A DNA stretch of 64,000 nt from Affinundibacterium amnicola (GTDB lineage Bacteria > Pseudomonadota > Gammaproteobacteria > Burkholderiales > Burkholderiaceae_D), in NCBI RefSeq assembly GCF_014284275.1, contig NZ_JACOFU010000005.1, positions 310,001 to 374,000 of the forward strand. The letters are read 5' to 3'. Of this stretch, positions 27,003 through 35,195 are shown piece after piece. The translations under genes were made by a program, and so were the position numbers. How positions within the stretch are numbered: the first letter of the stretch is position 1; each line of letters begins with the position of its first letter. Under the pieces are notes generated by a model, which saw only the letters and a program-made list of their open reading frames with translations, was not told the origin of the DNA and ran no database searches.

Positions 27003-28496
27003 ATGAATAAATCTCAAGAAGCAAATTCGTGGCAAAACTTGTCGGCACAGGCCAGCTTGGGCACGCTGTCTTCCTATGGATCGGGAAAATTATCCGCAGG
27101 CCTGACGACGGTTCAACCGTATCTGCGATTTAGTGGCTATGATCCGAGGGCAGCGGGCGGCCGGCAAACGCTTAAATTAGAGTTGCCTGAAGATTTTGAA
27201 CCTGGTTTGCAGCAGATTAGTTTAACTTGCCGTTCCGAGCTAATCGCACAGTCTGGTAGCGTCCATCAACTGTTACGCAGCCCGGCTGGAATATGGCCAC
27301 CAATCTTGTTGAGCTTCTCTACTAAAACGCGTGAGCATGGTCAATATCCATTAGAAATTCATCTGACTTATCACGATGCAGCAGGTGAGCCGCATTTATG
27401 GGTTTGTACCAGTACGATTTTGCTACCGCGAGCGAATGCAAGTCTGAGTGAAATTCATCAGGTATTTTTAGCGGCACAAAAACAATATCGGGTCCATGCG
27501 GAAGATGGTGCGATTGCTAAGTTGAGTGGTTTTCAGCCAGCAGGTATAGGCATGCATGCGAATTTGGATGTGGATATTTATGCCAAAGATGCGGCAATCG
27601 CCCAACTTGATTTCAATGCCTTAGATAGCGCTGGTGGTGATCAAGGGAAATATGCAATAGGTTTAAGTAGTATCGCCTGGCGCGAAGTATTAATTGAGCT
27701 TGCGGTGCCAGCCTCATCACTCAACCTACCCGTAACGCCAGCAAGGCAAGATTTGATGAAACCTGATTCGACAAATTCAGCGACGAAATCAATAACGAAT
27801 TTAGTAACGAACTCAACAACGAACTCAGTAAGAAATTCAACCACCTATCGCGCCAGCTTAGTTGCTAAAAATCGCGCCAATGCAGTACCATTCCATTTGT
27901 TAGCGCTCGATGAATGGTGTTTGGGGCGGCAAGACGGTAGTCGACAAAACGCCGATATTCAATTGCAGCACTTGACCGAATCTGGTCAAAAGCAAGTGTT
28001 GACCAAGCGCATCAGTAGTCGTCATGCGATTATCCGCAGGCAAGATGCGCGTGTTGAAATCACCGATGTTTCGCGTTACGGTCTTTTGGTCGACGGGGTC
28101 ATTTTGGAAAAATACCACCCTATGCCCTTGTTTGTTGGCATGCGGCTGGAATTATCCGCAAGCTTTAAAGGCTTAGTTGAATTGCGCGTTGCTGCTATTT
28201 TTCCACATGCCGTCATCTTGCAAAGAATCGTGGGTGGAAATGTAGTCGCGCTGTTTTACCTGCTGAACCCCGAGCAGCGACCTGAAGTTGGTACATCAGA
28301 TTCAATGCCGACTTTAATGCCGACTCTAATGCCGAATAAGATGGCCACCAATGAGAATCTGCTGTTCTTTCATCAGCATGGGCAATTTTGGTATCACGAT
28401 CCGCATAGTTTGCAAGATAGTGTGCTTGATCCATCCATCGAACTCGCAGGGCTGCATCCTAGCCTGCAGGCATACCGGTACACCTGCGACACTTGA
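27003..28496 (+). CDS. FHA-domain protein with unknown N-terminal region
   Basis: The 497-residue protein has a beta-rich N-terminal part I cannot assign, a repetitive Thr/Asn/Ser linker (bases 27768-27845), and an FHA domain at about 300-390 with the phosphothreonine-binding residues in place: CLGRQDG, RISSRHAII, and LLVDG. FHA domains recognise phosphothreonine, which fits the Ser/Thr kinase gene two genes downstream. A second short repeat encodes MPTLMPTLMP near the end. No signal peptide or membrane helix is visible, so it is presumably cytoplasmic. It is the first gene of a three-gene same-strand set. Confidence 0.88.
   Translation: MNKSQEANSWQNLSAQASLGTLSSYGSGKLSAGLTTVQPYLRFSGYDPRAAGGRQTLKLELPEDFEPGLQQISLTCRSELIAQSGSVHQLLRSPAGIWPPILLSFSTKTREHGQYPLEIHLTYHDAAGEPHLWVCTSTILLPRANASLSEIHQVFLAAQKQYRVHAEDGAIAKLSGFQPAGIGMHANLDVDIYAKDAAIAQLDFNALDSAGGDQGKYAIGLSSIAWREVLIELAVPASSLNLPVTPARQDLMKPDSTNSATKSITNLVTNSTTNSVRNSTTYRASLVAKNRANAVPFHLLALDEWCLGRQDGSRQNADIQLQHLTESGQKQVLTKRISSRHAIIRRQDARVEITDVSRYGLLVDGVILEKYHPMPLFVGMRLELSASFKGLVELRVAAIFPHAVILQRIVGGNVVALFYLLNPEQRPEVGTSDSMPTLMPTLMPNKMATNENLLFFHQHGQFWYHDPHSLQDSVLDPSIELAGLHPSLQAYRYTCDT
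27768..27845 (+). repeat. In-frame 12-bp tandem repeat in the FHA gene linker
   Basis: About six 12-base units (such as gcgacgaaatca, gtaacgaactca, acaacgaactca) encode degenerate four-residue repeats of the type TNSx. The unit keeps the reading frame, so copy number can change without breaking the protein. Confidence 0.8.
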
Positions 28497-28510
28497 ATTG
28501 CTTGATTTTT

Positions 28511-28555
28511 CGTCAAATTTCATTCTATCCATAATCCCGATTTGACGGGTTTTTC
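28511..28555 (+). terminator. Possible terminator after the FHA gene
   Basis: CGTCAAAT (28511-28518) pairs with ATTTGACG (28540-28547) across a 21-base loop and is followed by GGGTTTTTC. The wide loop makes it a weak candidate; it might equally be an operator. Confidence 0.35.
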
Positions 28556-28674
28556 GGCCTCTATTCGCGCCTCTTGATTCGCGGGCGAATGCTATTCTTT
28601 TCCTCACTGCATCTTTCTACGCAGTTTTCAATTGATTGTTCGTTGCCGACGCGATCCGTCGGAAGGGGTTTTGC

Positions 28675-30900
28675 ATGCGCTCATTATTTCATTCCTTCAA
28701 GCTTCAATGCGCTCGTTGTGCTGCTTATTGCAGTTCTGGCAGCTCCGCAAATCCCAAAGATGCTAGTTATTGTTCGCAGTGCGGTTTGCTGGTTGGTAGT
28801 CCGCCACATGAAGCGATTTTTAAACAAGCGTATTGGTTGCCTGCTGATGATGAGATGGCAGTATTTTTTGCGGTGGAGTCCTTGGCAAAGCTGGCGAAAG
28901 ATGGCGTGCAAATTCCTGCCCGTGCGCGCGCTTATGTCTTGCAAAATGACCGCAGTGTTGAGCTATTTTCAGGTAGTTACGATGCGCAAAGCTTGCGCGC
29001 ACGTACTAATGCATTGAATCCTGATCAGGCAGTGGATTTGTTGATCACGCGTTCCCACCCTTTAGCCTTGAACTTTGTATTCGATGACTTGCATTCCAGT
29101 GAGTTTTTGCCAATAACGGCCAGTGTTTTATTGCGCGTTAAGATTGACCAGATTGCGCAATTCGCACATCAGTTTATGCTGACACCAGGAACACTGAATA
29201 CTGTGCAGTTGCAGGCATTATTGGCACCTATGGTAAGACAAGCCTTGCTAAGCGTGGTGAGAGCCAAGTCTTTACGAACGATGCAAGATGATGTTGATTT
29301 TTATGCGCAACTAGATGAGCAATTGCTATCGACTTTGAACCAAAGGTTTTCTAATTATGGCTTAGCGTTGACACAGCTGATTACGCAGCAACTGCAACAC
29401 GTAAAACTGTCGAATGAGAGAGAGGCGTTGAGCGAAAATGCTGAACTGCAGGCTTTGCAACTGGATGCCAATCGTGCCCAATTACAGCACACAAAACAAG
29501 CTGATGATTTATACCGTGAACGTGAATGGCAAAGAGTCAGCAAGCAAGAAGAGCAAGTACGTTTGCGATATCGTCATGAAGAAATGCGCGCGCAATTTGC
29601 GAAAGATCTGGGTTGGTTATATTTGCAAGGTGACTACGATAAAGCGAAAAAGCGTTTAAGTCGCGCTAAGTTGCAGCAAGATGAAGCAGAACGTTTGCAG
29701 ACCATACGTTTGCGCGAATTGGATTTATACGCGCAGGTGACTGAGGCAAGTAGCCGTCAGCAAGCGATTGATGCAGGCGCGGGTGAAACGGTACGCGCCT
29801 TGGAACATGATTTAAAAGAAAAAAATGAGATCCGCCAAAATGAGGCAGATCAATGGTTGCACGTGCGTACTTTAGCGCGTATCAAGATGCGTTCAGAATC
29901 TGAATTAACGCAATTGCACAGTAAACAAGCAGCGCAATTATTGCAATTACAAAGCGCACAGCAGCTGCAAAAAATTCAGCTTGAACATGAGATCGCACAA
30001 AATCAGTTAATCGCCGATAAGGCACAGCAAGCATCGCAGCTTGAATTACAAAGGCAACAGCAGCAAAGCTTGCAACAAGCGGAACAAGAGTTAGAAGACG
30101 AACGTCAAAAACATCGTTTGATGAGTATCAGTTTAGAAACCGAATTGCGCGCACGCGAGTTTCAACGCATGCAAGCATGGGAGCAAGAACTGCATAAAAC
30201 CCGCGTCGATGATTTGCAAAGAGAGCAGCAAATTAAGGAGATGGATGCGGCTTTCAAACTGGCGCAAGTGCAAGAGCAAATCACCTCGATTCAACAGCGA
30301 GAAGAGCAGGCTCGCATCACGACACAGCAAGGGAAATTACAACGCACGATAGAGCTACATGCACGTTTCCAAGAACAAGAACAGCAGCGTCAAGAGCAAG
30401 CCGCGCTGGCGGTGTTTGCGATCGAAGAAAGTCGGATGAAGTTACAGCTGCAGGCAGAGCAGCAAGCATGGGATCGTCAACAACAGAGCCTGGAAAAACA
30501 ACAGCAACATCAGATCGCGATGGAAAAAACACAGGTCGAGCGCTTGCAGGCGATTGCGAATTTTAGTGAAACTGGCAAGATCGCCACCGCTGATGTTGCC
30601 AATGCAAACGCCTTAGCCGAAGTGATGAAGCTGCAAACACAGGCAGGCATGAGTGCTGAGCAGATATTAGCGGCGCAAGCCGGCCAATCAAGTCATGCAG
30701 CGCAAGCGATGAGTGCGATGGCACAAATTCAGCACGGCATGAGTTTAGAGCAGTCAATGAAGATGCTACAAGAGCGTTTGCGCGAAGAGCGTGAGCAACG
30801 TGAGGCAGATCAGCAAAGACGGCACGAAATTGATTTGAGCATCGTTCAGAATTTGATGCCACTACAACGTCCTCATGCGTCATCCGTCGGCAGAAAATGA
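28675..30900 (+). CDS. Zinc-ribbon, SPFH-like, glutamine-rich coiled-coil protein
   Basis: The 741-residue protein starts with a zinc ribbon (C12, C15, C33, C36 in QCARC and YCSQCG). A region of about 45-260 (AYVLQNDRSVELFSGSY, SVLLRVKIDQIAQFAHQFM, LAPMVRQALLSVV) resembles the SPFH/band-7 fold of YdjI/virion-core-like proteins. From about 260 to 640 it is a long Gln- and Glu-rich coiled coil, ending in a low-complexity region. The ATG at 28675 is preceded by GGAAGGGG; an upstream TTG (28636) is less likely. Sandwiched between an FHA protein and a Ser/Thr kinase, it is probably a scaffold that can be phosphorylated. No membrane segment is seen, unlike most SPFH proteins. Confidence 0.8.
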   Translation: MRSLFHSFKLQCARCAAYCSSGSSANPKDASYCSQCGLLVGSPPHEAIFKQAYWLPADDEMAVFFAVESLAKLAKDGVQIPARARAYVLQNDRSVELFSGSYDAQSLRARTNALNPDQAVDLLITRSHPLALNFVFDDLHSSEFLPITASVLLRVKIDQIAQFAHQFMLTPGTLNTVQLQALLAPMVRQALLSVVRAKSLRTMQDDVDFYAQLDEQLLSTLNQRFSNYGLALTQLITQQLQHVKLSNEREALSENAELQALQLDANRAQLQHTKQADDLYREREWQRVSKQEEQVRLRYRHEEMRAQFAKDLGWLYLQGDYDKAKKRLSRAKLQQDEAERLQTIRLRELDLYAQVTEASSRQQAIDAGAGETVRALEHDLKEKNEIRQNEADQWLHVRTLARIKMRSESELTQLHSKQAAQLLQLQSAQQLQKIQLEHEIAQNQLIADKAQQASQLELQRQQQQSLQQAEQELEDERQKHRLMSISLETELRAREFQRMQAWEQELHKTRVDDLQREQQIKEMDAAFKLAQVQEQITSIQQREEQARITTQQGKLQRTIELHARFQEQEQQRQEQAALAVFAIEESRMKLQLQAEQQAWDRQQQSLEKQQQHQIAMEKTQVERLQAIANFSETGKIATADVANANALAEVMKLQTQAGMSAEQILAAQAGQSSHAAQAMSAMAQIQHGMSLEQSMKMLQERLREEREQREADQQRRHEIDLSIVQNLMPLQRPHASSVGRK

Positions 30901-30966
30901 GCTTCGGAGCCTCGCTTGTGGAAGTCAATGACAGAAAAGTGTCATTCATAAAGTAGCAAACTAAAC

Positions 30967-31010
30967 GCACAATAAAGTGCACAAATGAAGCACAAAACGA
31001 AGCACCAAAT
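30967..31010. repeat. GCACAA tandem repeat before the kinase gene
   Basis: Four units starting GCACAA or GCACCA at spacings of 12, 11 and 12 bases fill the gap before the kinase start. A hairpin AATGAC/GTCATT (30927-30946) precedes them. No ribosome site of usual form is visible in this stretch. Confidence 0.6.
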
Positions 31011-31017
31011 CTAGATC

Positions 31018-32412
31018 ATGCAAAAGCCACTCCAAAAAATCCGTGAATTGCGTGATCTCTTGAACGAAGGTTTATTGAGCGAGCAAGAATTTACGCAAAG
31101 AAAAAATGCGATTCTAGATACTGAGTTTGGCCCGAATGGTAGTTTGAGTGCACCGCAATCGCAGTTTGAATCAAGTGATGGAACCGATTTAGGTTTCGTC
31201 GCAGGTCAAGAAATTGGCGGCCAAGCCAAACGTTATCAATTAGAACGCTTGTTAGGTCAGGGTGGAATGGGACAAGTGTGGCAAGTTAGTGATTTAGCGA
31301 CGCTTGCTGCAATTGGTCATAGTGAAAAACTGGCGATCAAAATTCTTCCGCCGCATTTTACCCAAAGTACACTGCATACACGTTTGCTCATTGAAGAAGC
31401 TTCGTTGGTGCGCAAACTAGCGCATGAGCATATTGTACGAGTTTATGATTGGGCGCGCGATCCTGCTACCAACAGCTATTTCATTATGATGGAATATCTG
31501 GATGGACAAGATTTTGATCGTTATCTGGCACAACATCAACGCTGTGAATGGCAACAAGCTTTGCGCATGTTGTTGCCAGTTGCGCATGCTTTGCAATACG
31601 CGTGGGAAAAACACAAACTGGTTCACCGTGATCTGAAGCCAGGCAACTTATTCCTGACCCGTGATGGTCACGTGAAGTTGCTCGATTTTGGTATTTCAGC
31701 GCGTTTACGTACGCAAACTAGTACGGGATTGAGTACCCCGGGTTTTCCTAGTGTGCGTTCTCCGCATGCCGGAACTGCAGGGTATCGCGCACCAGAAGCG
31801 GATATGCAAGCCCATAGTAATTCTCAAACACCACAATACACGCCAGCGTTGGATGTGTATGCCATGGCAATTATGATTTATCAAATGTTGGAAGGGCGTT
31901 TGCCTTTTGGTGAATATCGGCAACCGCAACAACAGGCACAGAAGCCGCTGGGCATCAATCAGGCACAGTGGCAGGTTTTGCAAAGTGGTTTTGCGATCGA
32001 AGCTGCTAAGCGTCCATCGACTGCATTGGCGCTTTTAATAGCGATGAAAAAAGCCGCGCAGCTTGTGCATGAACCAGGCTTGTCCTCATCAACCGTGCCA
32101 CCACAAGAATTGTCCGTTTTGGATAGCGCATCGCAACAGCGTGCTGAACAAAGACGATTGCGTAAAGAATTAGAACTACAAAGACGTCAACAAGCTTCTG
32201 CAGCCTTGCATGCTTTGGCAGAAAAACAAAAACGACTGCGTGATTTAGAAGCGCTTGAACGACGCAATAAAGCGGCTGAGTTGCGTTTATTGCAGCAAGC
32301 ACGTCAAACAACAGCGGAGACGCGCGAGACTGTGCAAGTAAGCAATATTAGTTGGGAAGATGCGCAGCGCTACCTGGCAGCCTTAAGCAAAGAGCGTGGT
32401 TTGCCGTTTTGA
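31018..32412 (+). CDS. Ser/Thr protein kinase (Hanks type), soluble
   Basis: The 464-residue protein begins with a short SHOCT-like helix-turn (LRDLLNEGLLSEQEFTQRKNAIL), then a complete eukaryotic-type kinase domain: glycine loop GQGGMGQV (80-87), catalytic lysine in AIKIL (K108), HRDLKPGN (203-210), DFG (223-225) and the APE-type end of the activation loop (GTAGYRAPE, to 260). It has a lysine/arginine/glutamine-rich coiled tail. No transmembrane helix is present, unlike PknB-type kinases, so it signals in the cytoplasm. The FHA protein upstream is an obvious phospho-reader, and the coiled-coil protein is a candidate substrate. Confidence 0.93.
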   Translation: MQKPLQKIRELRDLLNEGLLSEQEFTQRKNAILDTEFGPNGSLSAPQSQFESSDGTDLGFVAGQEIGGQAKRYQLERLLGQGGMGQVWQVSDLATLAAIGHSEKLAIKILPPHFTQSTLHTRLLIEEASLVRKLAHEHIVRVYDWARDPATNSYFIMMEYLDGQDFDRYLAQHQRCEWQQALRMLLPVAHALQYAWEKHKLVHRDLKPGNLFLTRDGHVKLLDFGISARLRTQTSTGLSTPGFPSVRSPHAGTAGYRAPEADMQAHSNSQTPQYTPALDVYAMAIMIYQMLEGRLPFGEYRQPQQQAQKPLGINQAQWQVLQSGFAIEAAKRPSTALALLIAMKKAAQLVHEPGLSSSTVPPQELSVLDSASQQRAEQRRLRKELELQRRQQASAALHALAEKQKRLRDLEALERRNKAAELRLLQQARQTTAETRETVQVSNISWEDAQRYLAALSKERGLPF

Positions 32413-32454
32413 GTGTGTGCTTATTTCCGTTGTAGTTGCATTGTAATTGCGTCG

Positions 32455-33387
32455 TTATCCGATCTTTAGTTGCATACTATGAGCCGATGCCGGACATGCT
32501 CCTTGGAATTGGCTAGACGCCAAAATTGCGTGTGGAACTTCGGCACGCTTGATCGATTCAAATCCTAGTTTTTCAAAATAAGTTTGTGCATTGGTTGTTT
32601 GTAAAAACAAATCGTGTACCCCTGTAGCCTTTGCCTGTTGGCGTAAATGTGTGACGATCTGTAAGCCTAGATTTGCGCCGCGTGCACTTTCGTCAACCAC
32701 GATAGAGCGTAATAAGGCGACCTGACCATATAGCTCAAATCCACCGAGTGCAATAATGCGATCCGATTTGCTGATCACACAAAAATGATGCAAGTGTTCA
32801 AGCGCGCCTTCAACAGGTAAGCCGGCCTGCTTGAGCATGTGCTCAATGGCTTGCCAATCATGCGTCTGTGCTTTGCGTGGCACTAGGTCAACACATCCCA
32901 GCTCAGAGGCAGGCGCTTGAATGGAGGCACTGGATACTTCACGACTCGCAGCATCGAAAGGATTTTGTCGCAAGGCTGCGATCAAGATGTTGAGCGACTC
33001 TTCCAATTGTGCGTGTTTGTCTTGCGGAATTAGATCAAATACTTGGGCTGCGTGATGATTGAGCGCATTTTCCAATTTCTCAGCACGTACCCGCCCGAGT
33101 GGAGTGAGGCTGAGTTTAACACTGCGTTTATCGAGCTCACTTGTCACCTTCGAGACGACGCCATCACCGACTAGCGCTTCTACTGCACGGCTGATCCACG
33201 CCTTGTCCAGAGATAAGCGTTCGACCAAGGCTTGTTGAGTAATGCCGTCAACTCGCAATAATTCAGTCAAAACATGGCATTGCACATTCGAAGCGCCGTC
33301 GACGCAAGCGGTCTGCGCACGTTGTGAGCGAACAAAAAGGCGGCTAACTTCTCTGACCAGAGAACCTGATAATGGTGATGCGGACAT
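32455..33387 (-). CDS. MarR-type regulator fused to GNAT acetyltransferase
   Basis: The 310-residue protein has an N-terminal MarR winged-helix domain (about 1-145; the recognition helix region reads LDKAWISRAVEALVGDGVV) and a C-terminal GNAT domain (about 165-295) with the acetyl-CoA loop in SARGANLGLQIV and a FEKLGFESI ending. Similar GNAT domains occur in ArsN2-type arsenic-resistance acetyltransferases, but the match is by eye only. Such fusions could regulate genes and acetylate a small molecule or protein. A near-perfect 21-bp palindrome overlaps its promoter (33426-33472), so autoregulation is likely. Confidence 0.9.
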   Translation of the reverse strand: MSASPLSGSLVREVSRLFVRSQRAQTACVDGASNVQCHVLTELLRVDGITQQALVERLSLDKAWISRAVEALVGDGVVSKVTSELDKRSVKLSLTPLGRVRAEKLENALNHHAAQVFDLIPQDKHAQLEESLNILIAALRQNPFDAASREVSSASIQAPASELGCVDLVPRKAQTHDWQAIEHMLKQAGLPVEGALEHLHHFCVISKSDRIIALGGFELYGQVALLRSIVVDESARGANLGLQIVTHLRQQAKATGVHDLFLQTTNAQTYFEKLGFESIKRAEVPHAILASSQFQGACPASAHSMQLKIG

Positions 33388-33420
33388 AAAAAGTATGATG
33401 GGGGTGGTAAAGGAGCAGAC

Positions 33421-33449
33421 ATCATAAGCAGGGATTAATTGGTTGTCAA
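33421..33449 (-). promoter_or_regulatory. Sigma-70 promoter of the MarR-GNAT gene
   Basis: On the minus strand the -35 box TTGACA (33444-33449) and -10 box TATGAT (33421-33426) are separated by exactly 17 bases. The predicted start is near 33414, about 27 bases before the ATG. Confidence 0.75.
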
Positions 33450-33472
33450 TAACAACTAATTGATCCCTGCTT
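33426..33472. promoter_or_regulatory. 21-bp-arm palindrome overlapping the -35 box (operator candidate)
   Basis: Arms at 33426-33446 and 33452-33472 match at 19 of 21 positions around a 5-base centre (the two others would be G-U pairs in RNA). It covers the promoter spacer and -35 element, as expected for a MarR self-repression site; arms are longer than a single MarR site normally needs. Confidence 0.7.
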
Positions 33473-33581
33473 GCTTTCAGTAAATTATCTTGATGGAAGT
33501 TTGTTGAAAGTACTTAAGCTTATTTAAATGCTCTTAAAAATTTAGGACTTCCGCAAATTGCACAGACTTGGACTTCATTGC

Positions 33582-33641
33582 GTAGGGTGCGCCGTGCGCA
33601 CCACACACATAGTTTGCTTCGGTGCGCACGGCGCACCCTAC
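33582..33641. repeat. REP-like palindrome, copy 2
   Basis: Perfect 21-base arms (33582-33602 and 33621-33641) enclose an 18-base spacer. The left arm and its acacaca extension repeat the complement of the element at 4674-4734, so the copies lie in opposite orientation. Confidence 0.88.
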
Positions 33642-33765
33642 CCAACTCCAAATATTCTTGAGGTCAATACTGCTCCCCCCCGTTTATCGGGCACCCCAAG
33701 GGAATACAACACCGCCATCGGCTGTATTGCGTAGATCCTAAATTCCTAAAGACTATTAAAAACCA

Positions 33766-35166
33766 TTAAAGAAAGCCTAAATCCCTTGTGCTGGCATCAA
33801 AATTTTTGAGATTCGGTAACAAATCAATCAGTTCGGAATCGGAAATTCCTAGCCATTTGCCCAGCGTTGCAGCATATTGTTCGACCGCGGTGCTTGGCAA
33901 TAAGCGACCTTGACCGACATCGTCCTCGCCATTGTTAGCGACTACAGGTGGGGTACCATAAAGTGCTCCGCCTTTCACTGCACCACCCAGCATAAAATGC
34001 ATGCTGCCCCAACCATGATCGCTGCCATCATTATTGCCAGTAAGGGTACGGCCAAAATCTGATGCGGTAAATGCGGTGACTTGATTTGCTACACCTAATT
34101 CGACAGTTGCGTTGTAGAAGGCAGCAAGCGCATCAGCCACTGTTTTCAGTAAGACAGGATGTTCGGTCAACAGACCATCGTGGGTATCGAAGCCGCCAAG
34201 TGAGACAAAGAAGACCTGTCTTTTCGCGCTGAGTGCAGAGGCCGATGCAATCATGCGCGCCACCATTTTAAGTTGTGATGCTAAGCGATTATCGGCAGGA
34301 AAAGTGGTGTTGATTGGTGGCGCCGAGGTAAGTGTCGCACTGAGAATTTGATCTGCTTCAATCGAGCGGGCACTGACCCGATTGTATTCATTTTCAAATA
34401 AATGCGTACGGCTTTGTGTCACCAATTGGCGTAATGCGTCGGAACATGCCGTCGAACCAAATAGCGGTGTGCTGAGCCCGTTCAAAGGAACTGATCCATT
34501 GCTGGTGACCTGATACTGCACCGCTTGATTACCTGAGAGAAAAACCGCGTTCCCCGATACATTCACGCAGGTGAATGTGGCTTTGCCATTCCCGCTAACG
34601 AACAGATCGCCCATTCTTCCACCCCAACCAGATACAGCACCTTCGGGCGAGGATGATTGCCAGATTGACTGCTGATCATTGTGTGAGAACAATTTCGGCG
34701 GCAAGGGCACGGTTTTGTTGGTGTATTGCGCCTTGCCGGTCTTTTGTATCAGGCTGCCAACGTTTAATAAAACGCCGAGTTTGCCGCTATCGAATAAGGG
34801 CGAAAGCGGTGCTAGTTCGGGGGCTAAAGCATATTGCCGCTGAAGACCATTTCTATCGATTAATGGCATCGATGAATTGAGTGCGGTGGCATGTAGGCGA
34901 TCGCGTGCATAGGCGAGGTTGGGACGCAGGCTTTGATAGGCCTTATAGCTATTCGTGTCGTAAGGCACCAGTGTATTGGCATAGTCATTCCCGCCATACA
35001 AAAACACACAAACAATCGCTTTATAGTCCTGCGCATTTGCGGCCGAAGCTTCCGCCATTGCTGCCAAATTAATTGCCCAAGGGGTCGCTACCCCAGCCAG
35101 TGACATTGCACTAACGCGCTGTAAAAAAGCGCGACGGGAAGGATTGGTGTCGGATTGATGACGCAT
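33766..35166 (-). CDS. DUF1501 Tat-exported protein
   Basis: The 466-residue protein carries a twin-arginine signal (SRRAFLQRV, then AMSLAGVATPW) and the DUF1501 core (VFLYGGNDYANTLVPYD near the N-terminus; FVSLGGFDTHDGLLTEH; TASDFGRTL; DHGWGSMHFMLGGAV), a fold related to the alkaline-phosphatase superfamily. It is always found next to DUF1800 proteins, as here, but no biochemical function is established. Start chosen at the ATG with GAGGAAAAG upstream. It follows the DUF1800 gene by 29 bases. Confidence 0.92.
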   Translation of the reverse strand: MRHQSDTNPSRRAFLQRVSAMSLAGVATPWAINLAAMAEASAANAQDYKAIVCVFLYGGNDYANTLVPYDTNSYKAYQSLRPNLAYARDRLHATALNSSMPLIDRNGLQRQYALAPELAPLSPLFDSGKLGVLLNVGSLIQKTGKAQYTNKTVPLPPKLFSHNDQQSIWQSSSPEGAVSGWGGRMGDLFVSGNGKATFTCVNVSGNAVFLSGNQAVQYQVTSNGSVPLNGLSTPLFGSTACSDALRQLVTQSRTHLFENEYNRVSARSIEADQILSATLTSAPPINTTFPADNRLASQLKMVARMIASASALSAKRQVFFVSLGGFDTHDGLLTEHPVLLKTVADALAAFYNATVELGVANQVTAFTASDFGRTLTGNNDGSDHGWGSMHFMLGGAVKGGALYGTPPVVANNGEDDVGQGRLLPSTAVEQYAATLGKWLGISDSELIDLLPNLKNFDASTRDLGFL

Positions 35167-35195
35167 GATGATCTTTTCCTCAAACGTAGACAGGT

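Larger units (their letters stand above)
33388..33765. other. Intergenic region between MarR-GNAT and DUF1501 genes
   Basis: The 378 bases contain the MarR-GNAT promoter and palindrome (33421-33472), the second REP-like palindrome (33582-33641), and a hairpin 33703-33728 (AATACA, CCG, CGG, TGTATT) soon after the DUF1501 stop on the minus strand. No extra coding frame is seen. Confidence 0.6.

Noticed and set aside
33660-33728. Poly-C run and hairpin taken as a Rho-independent terminator of DUF1501
   Set aside because: A stem exists (33703-33728) but the T run required on the minus strand is missing, so only a hairpin is claimed.
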